Source: Paenacidovorax caeni
Lineage (GTDB): Bacteria; Pseudomonadota; Gammaproteobacteria; Burkholderiales; Burkholderiaceae_C
Length of the DNA stretch: 64,000 bases
Direction: 5' to 3'
NCBI RefSeq assembly: GCF_001298675.1
Contig: NZ_CYIG01000005.1
Location: 1-64,000 of the forward strand
Part shown: positions 23,238-31,875 of the stretch, one piece after another
How positions within the stretch are numbered: position 1 is the stretch's first letter
How the letters are laid out: the number at the start of each line of letters is the position of its first letter
The notes under the pieces: model-generated
Seen by the model: the letters and a program-made list of their open reading frames with translations, nothing else
What the model was told of the DNA's origin: nothing
Databases searched by the model: none
Made by a program: the position numbers and the translations under genes

Positions 23238-26180
23238 TCAAGTGCTGAAGCAGTCGCTTGAGATGAGGTTCGACGGATTCTTGTACGAACTTGGCACGCC
23301 AGGCCCGAGCACGGGCTCCCCCTTGGCGCTCCTGTCAGCGACTTTTAGGTTGAGGTCGAGCAGCTGCTGGAGGATGGGCTTTTTGGCGGCGAAACCGTAG
23401 GCCTTCATGACGGCCGCGTTGAGCACCTCATGGGCCTCGCGCAAAGGATTCTTCCCTGGCAAGTCCAGCGTCCGATAGAGTGCCCTAAGGCCGATGCCTT
23501 GTTTCTCAGCAGCCTCAGCTCGGAGCGTGCGCACCGCCTTGCCGGCATTGGCGATGGCGGTGACCATCGCCGCCGTCGGAGCCTGTGGCCACGGGAAGGT
23601 GTGGAACACGGAGTCGCCGTTGTATCGCGGGCGCTCAGTGAGCTTGCCGCACTTGGCGATGAACCACTGCCAGTGGACGTCGGACTGCAGGATCCCGAAG
23701 CTGTAGTCGTCGGCGAGCGCGAAAACCTGCATGGCGTCGCCTGGCTTGATGGCGGAGTCGACGAAAAAGAATATGGGGCGCTTGGTGACCCGTGAGCAGG
23801 CCAGGTAGCGCGGGATGCTGGCGACGGCCTCAGAGAGCTTGGGGCGACCATAGGAAAGTTGCCACCACTTTGCCAGAAAGGCTTGATGGTGGGCACGGCC
23901 TTTCTTGACCTCGTCCTCGTCACCATCGTCGTTACCCTGGGCATCTTCATCTCTGTCCGGCAAGGCTTTGGCCTTCTCCATGCGGTCTGGCAGGACCTGG
24001 TCTTGGATGCGCTTGAGGGGCACCGGGTAGGCCTGGGCTTCAACGATTGTTTTGCGCTCGAAATCTAGAAGCCACCTGGCGGGTTTGCCTGTGGACAGGG
24101 CGTCATCGCCAATCATGTAGGGATGGATGACGTCGGCGTTTTTCTTGGAGGCAGCCATCAGGGTCCCGCGCTCTTCGTCGGTTAGCACGAACGCGGAGTG
24201 CCCAGGCGTGAGGCCCTGTCCGACCACGGCCGTGGCATTGATGGCCAGGGCTTTGGCGCCGGTGACGTCGGTCAGGTCGGACAGAGACGAGTTAATGAAT
24301 GGCACCTCCCTCATGTCGAGCTCGTAATCAGCCGGATTCTGGTCTCCTGCTTGCGGCTTGGCTTTCGCTCCCTTGACGGGATCGACCTTGAACCAAAGGC
24401 GCCGGGTCTTGGGAAGCAATGTTGCCTGTTCGGTCTTGATCCAGTTGGCGATGGAGACGTTGACGTTGGCCTCGCCAGACCAAGGCTGGTTCTCCACGGC
24501 TTCGATAATGGCGCCGCTGGCAACGATCTGGTCCAGGCCACCGAGACGGGAAGCATTGCTCCGGACGGCCTGGGTGCCGACCAGGCCGGCGCGACCAGCG
24601 AAAGGGTCGGCCGAAGTGCAGGGCTTGAGGTTGTCGTTGGCACGGCGGAACCAGTAGACGCAGAAGTCGGCCATGCCGGGGACCTCCGGGTAGGCCTTGC
24701 GCAGCCGGTTGACGTAGCTGGTGCCGAGCATTCGCTTGACAAGCTTGGAGCCAAGGAATGGCGGGTTGCCGACGATGACGTCGGTTTCGAACCACTCCGT
24801 GCGAGTGCCGTCGGCCTGCACCAGGGCATCGCCGACCTTGAAGTTGGCGTCCAGGTTGTCTAGTGGCAACGCAGACTCAGAGATGTGAAGCTCGTCGATG
24901 GCGAGCTTGTGGGCCAGCATCATGGTTGCCTTGGCAATATCGACGGCGAACGGGTTGACGTCCATGCCGTAGAAGTTGGCCGCGGAGACGAAACCGAAGG
25001 GACGCTGATTGGGATCGACGGATTTGTATTCGGTCGCCATTCGCTCGTAAATGCGGGCCTCCAGACGCTTGAGCTCGCGGTAGGCGACGTAGAGAAAATT
25101 ACCGCTGCCGCAGGCGGGGTCGAGCACCGTGAAGCTCTCGATTCTGGCCAGGAGCTTCTTGAGGCCGTCCAAGGTGCTTGTGGTTTCGATGCGCTCGGTC
25201 CATGGCGCCACGATGGTGGGGCCGACGACTTTCATGATGTCGACCGGGCTGGTGTAGTGGGCGCCCTGCGCATGGCGCTGCTCTTTGCCGAGCGAGTGCT
25301 CGAAGATGGTCCCGAAGATTTCGGGGCGCACCTTGGACCAGTCGAAGTCGGATGCAGTTCTGAGGAGAGACTTCTCCGTGTCGGTGAGTTCGATCATGGC
25401 CGGCTGCGCGAAAAGGCCGCCGTTGAAGTAGGGAACGCCCTTAAATCGGCCGCCCTTCACGCCGTTTGTATTCATGGCGGTGAAGAGGCCGCCGAGCAGG
25501 TCATAAGTGTCCTGTGGGGTCTTGCAGTCGTCGAGAAGCCTGGTGACGACGTATTTGTCCAGGAGTCCAATGTCTTCCGAAAAGAGCGCCATGAGCATCT
25601 GGAGGATGAACCGCTGGGCCAGCGGCTGATCGACCTTGCGTGCGATCAGGGAGTTGAAGCAAGCGGCGAGCTTGTCTGCGGCCTTGCGGGTGACCGTCTC
25701 CTGGTGGTTCCCAAAGATCGGCTTGACGTCCTCCGGGAACATGAAGTTCAGGGGGCCGAACCTCGTAGGGAGATCCTTGAGCAGAACCTTGTCGACCGGG
25801 GTGTCTAGTTGGGTTTCGAAGTCGTAAATCCAGAACTCGTCGAAGTTGCAGAGAATGGCGAACCGAGGTCGGTTCGGTACTAGCCTGGTCCAGTAGGTGA
25901 AGGCTTGGCTGTAGTGCTTGTTCAGGTCGGTGCCACGCTTCTTCATCTCGATGACGACGACCGGCTTCCAGACCAAATCGGCGAAGGAGGTTCCACCGTT
26001 GGTGTTCTTCACCCTGAGTTCGCAGAAGGCGTTGGCTTCCTTGAAGCCCTCCCATCCGAACCCCTGGAACAAGCGGTCAAGGAAGACCTGGGCCTCGCCT
26101 TTTTCGTCGCCGGTAATGTGCTTTGCGGCCCATTGAACGAACGTCTTAAGGTTTGCTGTCTTCTCTGCGGATCCGACCAT
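23238..26180 (-). CDS. MmeI-like (type IIL) fused restriction endonuclease-methyltransferase
   Basis: This single 980 aa protein should both methylate adenine at its target and cut nearby DNA, acting as a complete defence system. The N-terminal nuclease has D68-x9-E78-M-K80, the same spacing as MmeI (D70-x9-E80-x-K82). A helical linker leads to an N6-adenine methyltransferase with SAM motif I LDPACGSGNFL (D354) and catalytic motif IV NPPF (472-475). The C-terminal third (about 620-900) should hold the target-recognition domain. RBS AGAGGGAG precedes the ATG. Codon and base use are less GC-rich than in neighbours, and no partner gene flanks it, which suggests acquisition. A pure methyltransferase of the DISARM or BREX type is less likely because the nuclease residues are intact. 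Confidence 0.85.
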   Translation of the reverse strand: MVGSAEKTANLKTFVQWAAKHITGDEKGEAQVFLDRLFQGFGWEGFKEANAFCELRVKNTNGGTSFADLVWKPVVVIEMKKRGTDLNKHYSQAFTYWTRLVPNRPRFAILCNFDEFWIYDFETQLDTPVDKVLLKDLPTRFGPLNFMFPEDVKPIFGNHQETVTRKAADKLAACFNSLIARKVDQPLAQRFILQMLMALFSEDIGLLDKYVVTRLLDDCKTPQDTYDLLGGLFTAMNTNGVKGGRFKGVPYFNGGLFAQPAMIELTDTEKSLLRTASDFDWSKVRPEIFGTIFEHSLGKEQRHAQGAHYTSPVDIMKVVGPTIVAPWTERIETTSTLDGLKKLLARIESFTVLDPACGSGNFLYVAYRELKRLEARIYERMATEYKSVDPNQRPFGFVSAANFYGMDVNPFAVDIAKATMMLAHKLAIDELHISESALPLDNLDANFKVGDALVQADGTRTEWFETDVIVGNPPFLGSKLVKRMLGTSYVNRLRKAYPEVPGMADFCVYWFRRANDNLKPCTSADPFAGRAGLVGTQAVRSNASRLGGLDQIVASGAIIEAVENQPWSGEANVNVSIANWIKTEQATLLPKTRRLWFKVDPVKGAKAKPQAGDQNPADYELDMREVPFINSSLSDLTDVTGAKALAINATAVVGQGLTPGHSAFVLTDEERGTLMAASKKNADVIHPYMIGDDALSTGKPARWLLDFERKTIVEAQAYPVPLKRIQDQVLPDRMEKAKALPDRDEDAQGNDDGDEDEVKKGRAHHQAFLAKWWQLSYGRPKLSEAVASIPRYLACSRVTKRPIFFFVDSAIKPGDAMQVFALADDYSFGILQSDVHWQWFIAKCGKLTERPRYNGDSVFHTFPWPQAPTAAMVTAIANAGKAVRTLRAEAAEKQGIGLRALYRTLDLPGKNPLREAHEVLNAAVMKAYGFAAKKPILQQLLDLNLKVADRSAKGEPVLGPGVPSSYKNPSNLISSDCFST

Positions 26181-26823
26181 GCAGGCTCCCTCTAATTGGT
26201 CAGTTGTTGACCCAGAGTCTTGGCATCAGCCTCTCGCTGAGCCCCCCGGCTTTTATGAGGCAAAGTCTACACGCGGAAGCCCCTGCACGGCCGGTGAATT
26301 CCGCCGTCGCGAAGAAGACGGCAGCTAGGGTTAAAGGCAATAAGCAGGTGCTTTAGGAAACGGCGTGCGAAAGGCGTCGCGCACTCAACGCAGAATCGCC
26401 GACCGTCGCCTAGGCGAGACTGCACTGAAGGCTGAACAAGCTGCCCCTTTTCAGCGGTTTGGCGTAGTTAACGCACGACCCGCTCCTATCACCGCACGCC
26501 GCGTGGTTCAACTGAGCGGACGTTGGTGAGCGGCCGGAATCAGCCTCCAAGAGCCGTTCGGTTTTGCACGGCGGACGGCCGCTCTTGGCCGCAAGCTGCC
26601 CCACAGCCTTTGAAGCGCGGTCTTTGCTCAGCGCCTTCTGAGCATTTCACTGAAAAATCAGCTTTCCCTTCAAGCCGATTCGGGGAATTAAATCCTGCCG
26701 GCCTATCAGTTAAATAGGCCGCTAAGGCGCTTTAGATAAGCGCTAGCAGCTACCAAATTCATAGCATCCAGCGCTTTTCGGTATCACGGGCACGCGTGCT
26801 GCCCCACATCCGAACCAAGCCCC
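26181..26823. other. 643-bp stretch without a gene, lower GC, with inverted repeats
   Basis: No coding sequence is convincing here; the open frames are 64-67 codons with no family resemblance or ribosome-binding site. CCAAGAGC (about 26548-26555) pairs with GCTCTTGG (26581-26588) in a long hairpin-like region also containing GGCCG repeats. Two repeat-family copies lie at 26711-26780. The left part holds the restriction-modification gene's upstream region. The stretch looks like decayed or non-coding DNA at the edge of an acquired segment. Confidence 0.5.
26711..26780. repeat. Tandem/double copy of the AGCGCTT repeat
   Basis: TAAATAGGCCGCTAAGGCGC is followed by TTTAGATAAGCGCTAGCAGC and TACCAAATTCATAGCATCCAGCGCTTTT (written in parts: TACCAAATTC, ATAGCATCCAGCGCTTTT). 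Two units follow one another just beyond the helicase gene's stop side, in the direction of its transcription. Confidence 0.65.
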
Positions 26824-29406
26824 TCACCCCACCCGCCACCACCGTGGCAACAACGCGCGCACCTCTGCACGCTGAAAGCGGTCGTCCATCAATACCACCA
26901 CGCCCTGGTCGTGCTCGGTGCGGATCACGCGGCCGGCGGCCTGCACCACCTTGCGCAGGCCGGGGTAGAGGTAGGTGCAGGCATAGCCCTGACCAGGGCC
27001 CATCACTTCGTCCAGCGCACATTGCATGGCGTCGTTCACCGCGTTCACCTGCGGCAGGCCCAGCGTGGCGATGAAGGCGCCGATGAGGCGGGTGCCCGGC
27101 AGGTCCACGCCTTCGGCAAAGGCGCCGCCCAGCACGGCCAGGCCCACGCCCTGGCCGCCCTCGGTGAAGCGGGCGAGGAAGGCGGCGCGGCTGGCGTCGT
27201 CCATCTCGCGCGTTTGCTGCCATTGGGGCACCTGCGGGTGGCGCTGGGCCAGGGTGGCGGCCACGCGCTGCAGGTAGTCGAAGCTGCTGGCAAAGCACAG
27301 GTAGTTGCCGGGCTGGCGCGCGTACTGCGCGGCCACCAGATCGGCGATGGGGGCGAGCGAGGCCTCGCGGTCGCGCCAGCGGGTGGAGATGTGCGGGGCC
27401 ACGCGCACCTGCAGCTGGTGGGCGGCAAAGGGGGCGGCCACGTCCAGCCAGGCGGTGTCGGGCGGCAGGCCCAGCAGGTCGCGGTAGAACTGCGGCGGGC
27501 TGAGCGTGCCCGAGAACAGCACCGTGGCCTGCGCCGCCGCGTGGCGCGCCGCCAGGTGCGGTGCGGGCATGACGTTGCGGATGCACAGCGTGGTGGCGGG
27601 TGCGCGGGCCCGGCCGTTGCGGCTGCTGGGCGCGGCAGCGACGCGCTGCAGGTCGAACAGCGCATGCGGGCCAAACTGCTCGGCCAGGGCCTGGAAGTGC
27701 AGCAGCGACCAATAGAACACCAGCACCGCGTCGCCCGGCGGCAGGGGCTGGTCGGCCTGGGCCTCTGCCATGGCGCCCACGGCGCGCTGCACCGCGCCTA
27801 GCAGCGCGGGCGGCACGGTGGCGTGGGCCTGGTAGCTGGGCGTGGCGGCGATGGGGGGCGCCGGTGCGGTGGTGCCGGTGTGCAGTGCGCCGGGTGGGCC
27901 CGGCGTGTCAGCGTCTTCTGCGGCCTGGCCCAGGGTCTTGTTCAGCGCATTCCACAGGCGGTGCAGGGCGTCGAGTGCCTTCTTCACGGGGCCGGTGGCG
28001 GCCTGGCGTGCGGCGGCCAGCTCGAAGGGCGAGAGCGGCGCGGTGTACATGCTGCGTGCGCGCTCCAGCAGGTTGTGGGCCTCATCCACCAGCACGGCCA
28101 CGCGCCAGCCCTGCTGCTGCGTGAGGGCGTAGAGCATGGCGGCGCTGTCGTAGTAGTAGTGGTAGTCGGCCACCACCACGTCGGCCCAGCGCACCAGCTC
28201 TTGCGACAGGTAGTAGGGGCAGATGCCGTGCTGCAGCGCCACGCCGCGCACGGAGGGGGCGTCCCAAGGCGCGGGCTGCTGCACGGCGGCGGCGCGGGCG
28301 GCGGGCAGCCGGTCAAAGAAGCCGCGCGCCAGCGGGCAGGCATCGCCATGGCAGGCGCTGCCGGGGTGTTCGCAGGTTGTGTCGCGCGCGTGCAGGTCCA
28401 GCACGCGCAGCGGCGTGCCGGGCGCGTGCGGGGCCAGCGCGCCCTGCAACTGGGCCAGCGCGTGCAGCGCCAAGCCGTGGCCCGTGCCCTTGGCCGTGAG
28501 GAAAAACAGCTTGTCCAGGCCGCTGGGCAAGCGTGGCGCGCTCTCTTTTTTGATGGTTTCCGTGTCCCCGTTGGCCACCGCATCGGCGGCGGTGCCGGAT
28601 GCGGCATCAGCCGGGGCCAGCCCGCCCTGCCCTTGCGTGGTGATCGCCGGGGGCGCCATCGCCGGGGGCGCCATAGCCGGGGGCGCCATCGCCTTGAGCA
28701 GCGGGAACAGCGTGCCCAGGGTCTTGCCGATGCCGGTGGGCGCCTGGGCCAGCAGGCAACGCCCGGCGGGGGCGCTGGTGCCCTCTGCGTTGGGGTGTGC
28801 GGTGCGGTACACGGCCACGGCCAGCTCGCGCTGCCCGGCGCGGAACGCGGGCAGCGGAAAGCACAGCCGCGCCAGGGCGGCGTTGCGCTGCTGGCGGTGC
28901 GCGGCCTCGCTGTGCGCCCAGGCCAGATAGCGCTGGCACTGCGTGGCAAAGAACGCCTGCAGCGCGGCGGCGGTGTGTTCCTGCACCAGCACGGTCTCGG
29001 CATGGGTGGTGGCGTGCACGTAGACCAGCGCAAGCTTGAGCCCCACCAGCCCGCGCGCCTGGCACAGCAGGTGGCCGTACACCTGGGCCTGGGCCCAGTG
29101 CAGCGCGCGGTGGTGCGGGCGCACGCTGTCCAGCGTGCCGCGGTAGGTCTTGATTTCTTCGAGCTGGCCCAGCGCCGCGTTCCAGCCATCGGCGCGGCCG
29201 CGCACCGTCAGGTGGTCGTACGTGCCGGTCAGCGGCACCTCGGCCTCGTAGCCTGCGCCGCGGCGCTGCTGCACCGCGCGGTGGCCCTCCATGCCTTCGA
29301 GCGCGCTGGGGGCGGGGGTGAAGCGCAGGTCCAGGTCGCCCGTGCGGGCCGTGAACTCGCACAGCGCGCGCACGGCCACGACGTGGGAGCGCGGGGCGGG
29401 CGTCAT
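26824..29406 (-). CDS. DinG/XPD-type DEAH helicase with N-terminal RecB-like nuclease domain
   Basis: This 860 aa protein should be a 5'-3' iron-sulfur helicase joined to a nuclease, acting in DNA repair. The N-terminal part has a PD-(D/E)xK pattern, D73 then E84-I-K86 (GQLEEIKTYRG), followed by the QxxxY motif Q106-Y110, as in RecB/Cas4 nucleases. Helicase motifs: Walker A QAPTGIGKT (222-229), four Fe-S cysteines (345, 352, 357, 396), and DEAH at 441-444 (VLVDEAHNLLERA). QAAGRVIRTEHDQG is motif VI. An insert with three MAPPA repeats lies near 240-255. The ATG overlaps the stop of the FAN1-like gene by ATGA, so it is translationally coupled and shares that gene's LexA box. Confidence 0.87.
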   Translation of the reverse strand: MTPAPRSHVVAVRALCEFTARTGDLDLRFTPAPSALEGMEGHRAVQQRRGAGYEAEVPLTGTYDHLTVRGRADGWNAALGQLEEIKTYRGTLDSVRPHHRALHWAQAQVYGHLLCQARGLVGLKLALVYVHATTHAETVLVQEHTAAALQAFFATQCQRYLAWAHSEAAHRQQRNAALARLCFPLPAFRAGQRELAVAVYRTAHPNAEGTSAPAGRCLLAQAPTGIGKTLGTLFPLLKAMAPPAMAPPAMAPPAITTQGQGGLAPADAASGTAADAVANGDTETIKKESAPRLPSGLDKLFFLTAKGTGHGLALHALAQLQGALAPHAPGTPLRVLDLHARDTTCEHPGSACHGDACPLARGFFDRLPAARAAAVQQPAPWDAPSVRGVALQHGICPYYLSQELVRWADVVVADYHYYYDSAAMLYALTQQQGWRVAVLVDEAHNLLERARSMYTAPLSPFELAAARQAATGPVKKALDALHRLWNALNKTLGQAAEDADTPGPPGALHTGTTAPAPPIAATPSYQAHATVPPALLGAVQRAVGAMAEAQADQPLPPGDAVLVFYWSLLHFQALAEQFGPHALFDLQRVAAAPSSRNGRARAPATTLCIRNVMPAPHLAARHAAAQATVLFSGTLSPPQFYRDLLGLPPDTAWLDVAAPFAAHQLQVRVAPHISTRWRDREASLAPIADLVAAQYARQPGNYLCFASSFDYLQRVAATLAQRHPQVPQWQQTREMDDASRAAFLARFTEGGQGVGLAVLGGAFAEGVDLPGTRLIGAFIATLGLPQVNAVNDAMQCALDEVMGPGQGYACTYLYPGLRKVVQAAGRVIRTEHDQGVVVLMDDRFQRAEVRALLPRWWRVG
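28535..28562. repeat. Possible repeat remnant inside the helicase gene
   Basis: On the minus strand the codons for TIKKESA read ACCATCAAAAAAGAGAGCGC, close to the TATCAAAAA...AGCGC part of the repeat family. It lies in the variable insert near residues 284-290. The match covers only half a unit. Confidence 0.35.
28645..28692. repeat. Three tandem 15-bp repeats in the helicase gene
   Basis: GGGGGCGCCATCGCC is repeated three times (one copy with ATAGCC), coding for three MAPPA units right after the Walker A helix. As 15-bp units they can vary in number without shifting the frame. Confidence 0.85.
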
Positions 29407-31088
29407 GCCGGGCCGCACCACTGCACGTGGCACACCTGCACCGGAATGCCCTGCGCCACGCAATACGCCAGCCAGCGGATCTGGTTGTCCTGCAGCTTGT
29501 CGCCGGGGGCCTTCACCTCCACCAGCGCATAGCGCTCGGCCCCGGGCGGGCGGCCGGGCCAGAAGCGCACCAGGTCGGGCAGGCCGGTGCGGTTGGCCTG
29601 CACGTCGCGCAGCAGCCGGGCAAACAGCCGCTCCAGGTGCGCGGGCGGAATGCAGTCCAGCGCCAGCGCCAGCAGCTCGGCGCTCAACGCGCCCCAGGCC
29701 ACGAAGGGCGACTGGGTGCCGTGCTTCTCTTCAAAGCGCTGCAGGATGGTGGCGCGGTAGCGGCCGTCGTGCAGTTCGGCCAGGCAGGCGTCGAACAGGG
29801 CCTGGCGGCGCGCCACGAAGTCGGGCGCGGCCAGGTCGGCCGGCCCGCTCTGGAACGGGTGGAAGAACGCGCCGGGCAGGGGTGCAAAGATGGCCGGCCA
29901 GCACAGCAGGCCGAACAGCGCGTTGACGAGCGTGTTCTCCACATAAAACACCGGCGCCTCCGCGCAGTGCCAGTGCGCGCGCAGCGCGTGCTCCACCGAC
30001 TGGGGTGGCGTGGGCGCGGGCAGTTCCACGTCCATGCGCAGAGCGGCCACGGCCGGGGCCAGCGCGGGCCGGCGCGGCCCGCCGCCCTGCCCCAGGCTGC
30101 GGCGCAGGCGCGGCAGCATGCGCGCCACGCGCTGGTGTTCTTCTTCACTTTCAGGAGCAGCCAGCGCTTGATGGGCAAGGGCTAGAGCCTGATCGGAGCA
30201 TTGCATGCGCTCCAGCACGCGGATATGGCGGTGGCGCGCACCAGGGGCGCGGCTGGCGGCGTAGGCCTGGGCGGCCAGCGGCCAGTCGCGCGCGCGCTCG
30301 CAGGCCTGGCCCACGCGCAGCAGGACCCGCGCGCGGCGCTGCTCCAGCCACGGCGTGGCGCTGTGCGCGGCGGCCAGGGCCTGCAGCAGCGCAGCGGCAT
30401 CGGCGCCCTCCGCGTCCAGCGCCTGGCGGCAGGCGCTGAGGGCAAGGTAGGTGTCCACATCGGCCTGATGCTGGAAGGCGCGCGAGGCAGCGTCCAGCGG
30501 CACGGCCTCGTAGCGGAACACGCCCAGGTCGGCCAGCACGAACTCCGCCCAGCTCTGGTGCAGGTTGCCGAAGAACATGAGCCGCAGCCGCTCGCAGCGC
30601 GCGCCCACCGTCACGTGCCAAACGGGCTCGTCGGCGTGCGGGTGCCACGCGGCGTAGGGCTGCCGCAGGTCAGCGCGGTCGGCCAGGGCCTGCAGCATTT
30701 CGGCCTTGCGCATGGTGGAGTGCAGCGCAGTGCCCTGCAAAATCTGTAGCAGCTCGCGCTTGGTGTGCAAGGCGAACAGCTCCGATAGACCCAGAGGCGC
30801 ATCGGCGCACAGCCAGCCCCGCGCCAGCAGCGGCGCGGCGGCGTCGCGCGTGTCGGGAATCTCGTCATAGGCCAGCTTGCTCGCGCGAAACCACGGCCCG
30901 CGCCGCATCACCATGCGCACCAGCAGGGCCTGTGCGGCCTGGGGCAGTTGCCGAAAGTCGGTGAGGAACTGCAGGTCGTCCACACCGAGCAGGTCGCCAT
31001 AGCGCGTGTGCAGCCAGTCCAGCGCACGCTGGAAGTTGTGCAGGTAGTAAAAGCGGTGCGGTGCGGGCGCAGGGCCGGGCTGCGGCAT
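29403..31088 (-). CDS. FAN1-like VRR-NUC nuclease
   Basis: This structure-specific 5' flap/5'-3' nuclease is related to FAN1, which repairs DNA interstrand crosslinks. The 561 aa protein starts RFYYLHNFQRALDWL at residue 12, as bacterial FAN1 does. It has a SAP-like helical segment (HSTMRKAEMLQALADRA, about 123-139), a TPR-like helical middle, and a C-terminal VRR-NUC domain with G-L-P-D505, E524-V-K526 and Q533/Q536, the metal-binding set. It overlaps the nuclease-helicase gene by ATGA. The start ATG lies only 8 nt from a perfect LexA box and has no visible Shine-Dalgarno sequence, so a very short or absent leader is possible. Part of the middle (about 302-313) is coded by a repeat-like segment. 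Confidence 0.87.
   Translation of the reverse strand: MPQPGPAPAPHRFYYLHNFQRALDWLHTRYGDLLGVDDLQFLTDFRQLPQAAQALLVRMVMRRGPWFRASKLAYDEIPDTRDAAAPLLARGWLCADAPLGLSELFALHTKRELLQILQGTALHSTMRKAEMLQALADRADLRQPYAAWHPHADEPVWHVTVGARCERLRLMFFGNLHQSWAEFVLADLGVFRYEAVPLDAASRAFQHQADVDTYLALSACRQALDAEGADAAALLQALAAAHSATPWLEQRRARVLLRVGQACERARDWPLAAQAYAASRAPGARHRHIRVLERMQCSDQALALAHQALAAPESEEEHQRVARMLPRLRRSLGQGGGPRRPALAPAVAALRMDVELPAPTPPQSVEHALRAHWHCAEAPVFYVENTLVNALFGLLCWPAIFAPLPGAFFHPFQSGPADLAAPDFVARRQALFDACLAELHDGRYRATILQRFEEKHGTQSPFVAWGALSAELLALALDCIPPAHLERLFARLLRDVQANRTGLPDLVRFWPGRPPGAERYALVEVKAPGDKLQDNQIRWLAYCVAQGIPVQVCHVQWCGPA
30153..30190. repeat. AGCGCTTG repeat inside the FAN1-like gene
   Basis: GGAGCAGCCAGCGCTTGATG is followed by GGCAAGGGCTAGAGCC, both arms of the repeat in the usual order with a few changes. 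It is in frame and codes for the ALALAHQALAAPE region between helical repeats. Confidence 0.55.
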
Positions 31089-31096
31089 ACAAAAGA

Positions 31097-31112
31097 CTGT
31101 GCGTTTATACAG
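31097..31112. promoter_or_regulatory. LexA (SOS) box of the FAN1-helicase operon
   Basis: CTGTGCGTTTATACAG is a perfect CTGT-N8-ACAG site, extended to GACTGT...ACAGTC. Read on the minus strand it contains TATAAA, a good -10 element, so LexA would cover the promoter itself. It ends 8 bp from the start codon of the FAN1-like gene. The divergent two-component operon starts 86 bp on the other side. Confidence 0.8.
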
Positions 31113-31197
31113 TCAATGATACCGACGCAGCGGGTGCGCCGTTAATGTGGGGATAACGCGCCGTTCCTAGAATGCGGGCTTTTGCCAAGCGGGCCGC

Positions 31198-31875
31198 ATG
31201 CACATCCTGATCGTCGAAGACAACGCACTGGTGGCCAGCGGCATCCAGGCCGGGCTGGAGTTGCACGGCTTCACCAGCGACACCGCGGGCAGCGTAGCGC
31301 AGGCGCAGGCCCACATGACTAGTCGCCAGTTCGATGCCTGCGTGCTGGACTTAGGCCTGCCCGATGGCGACGGCGTCAGCCTGCTGCGCCAGTGGCGCGG
31401 CAAGGGGTTGGCGCTGCCGGTGCTGATCCTTACCGCGCGCAGCACCATCGAGGACAAGGTGGCCGGCTTTCAGACCGGCTCCGACGACTACCTGACCAAA
31501 CCCTTCGACCTGCAGGAGCTGGTGCTGCGCCTGCGCGCCCTGCTGCGCCGCGCGGGCGGGCGCACCAGCGACCTGCTGGCGCTGGGCGACTGCCAGGTCA
31601 ACATGGCCACCGGCGAAGTCACGTGCAACGGCGTGGCGATAGATATCTCGCGCCGCGAGTGGGCTTTGCTGCAGGCCCTGCTGCAGGCGCACGGGCGCGT
31701 GCTGAGCGCGGCGCAGCTGCATGACAGCCTGTACGGCCTGGACCAGGACGTGGGCAGCAACACCGTGAACGTGCACGTGCACCATCTGCGCAAGAAGCTG
31801 GGCGCCGATGTGATCGACACCGTGCGCGGCCTGGGCTTTCGGCTGGGCGCGCGCTACTGCGGCGGTGCGGCATGA
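31198..31875 (+). CDS. OmpR-family response regulator (QseB/TctD-like)
   Basis: This DNA-binding response regulator of 225 aa has a receiver domain (1-115) with the acidic pair ED near 8-9, the phosphorylation site in CVLDLGLPDGDG (Asp51), the conserved LTARST and KPF. A winged-helix domain (130-220) has NTVNVHVHHLRKKLG and VRGLGFRL. The QseB/TctD branch of OmpR regulators fits best. It overlaps the sensor kinase gene by ATGA, so the pair is co-translated. No transporter or target gene is adjacent to suggest a signal; the next genes are nudJ and mnmA. Confidence 0.9.
   Translation: MHILIVEDNALVASGIQAGLELHGFTSDTAGSVAQAQAHMTSRQFDACVLDLGLPDGDGVSLLRQWRGKGLALPVLILTARSTIEDKVAGFQTGSDDYLTKPFDLQELVLRLRALLRRAGGRTSDLLALGDCQVNMATGEVTCNGVAIDISRREWALLQALLQAHGRVLSAAQLHDSLYGLDQDVGSNTVNVHVHHLRKKLGADVIDTVRGLGFRLGARYCGGAA

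Noticed and set aside
26153-26717. Three short open frames (64-67 codons) in the gene-poor stretch after the restriction-modification gene
   Set aside because: No ribosome-binding sites, no similarity I recognise, and they overlap inverted repeats.
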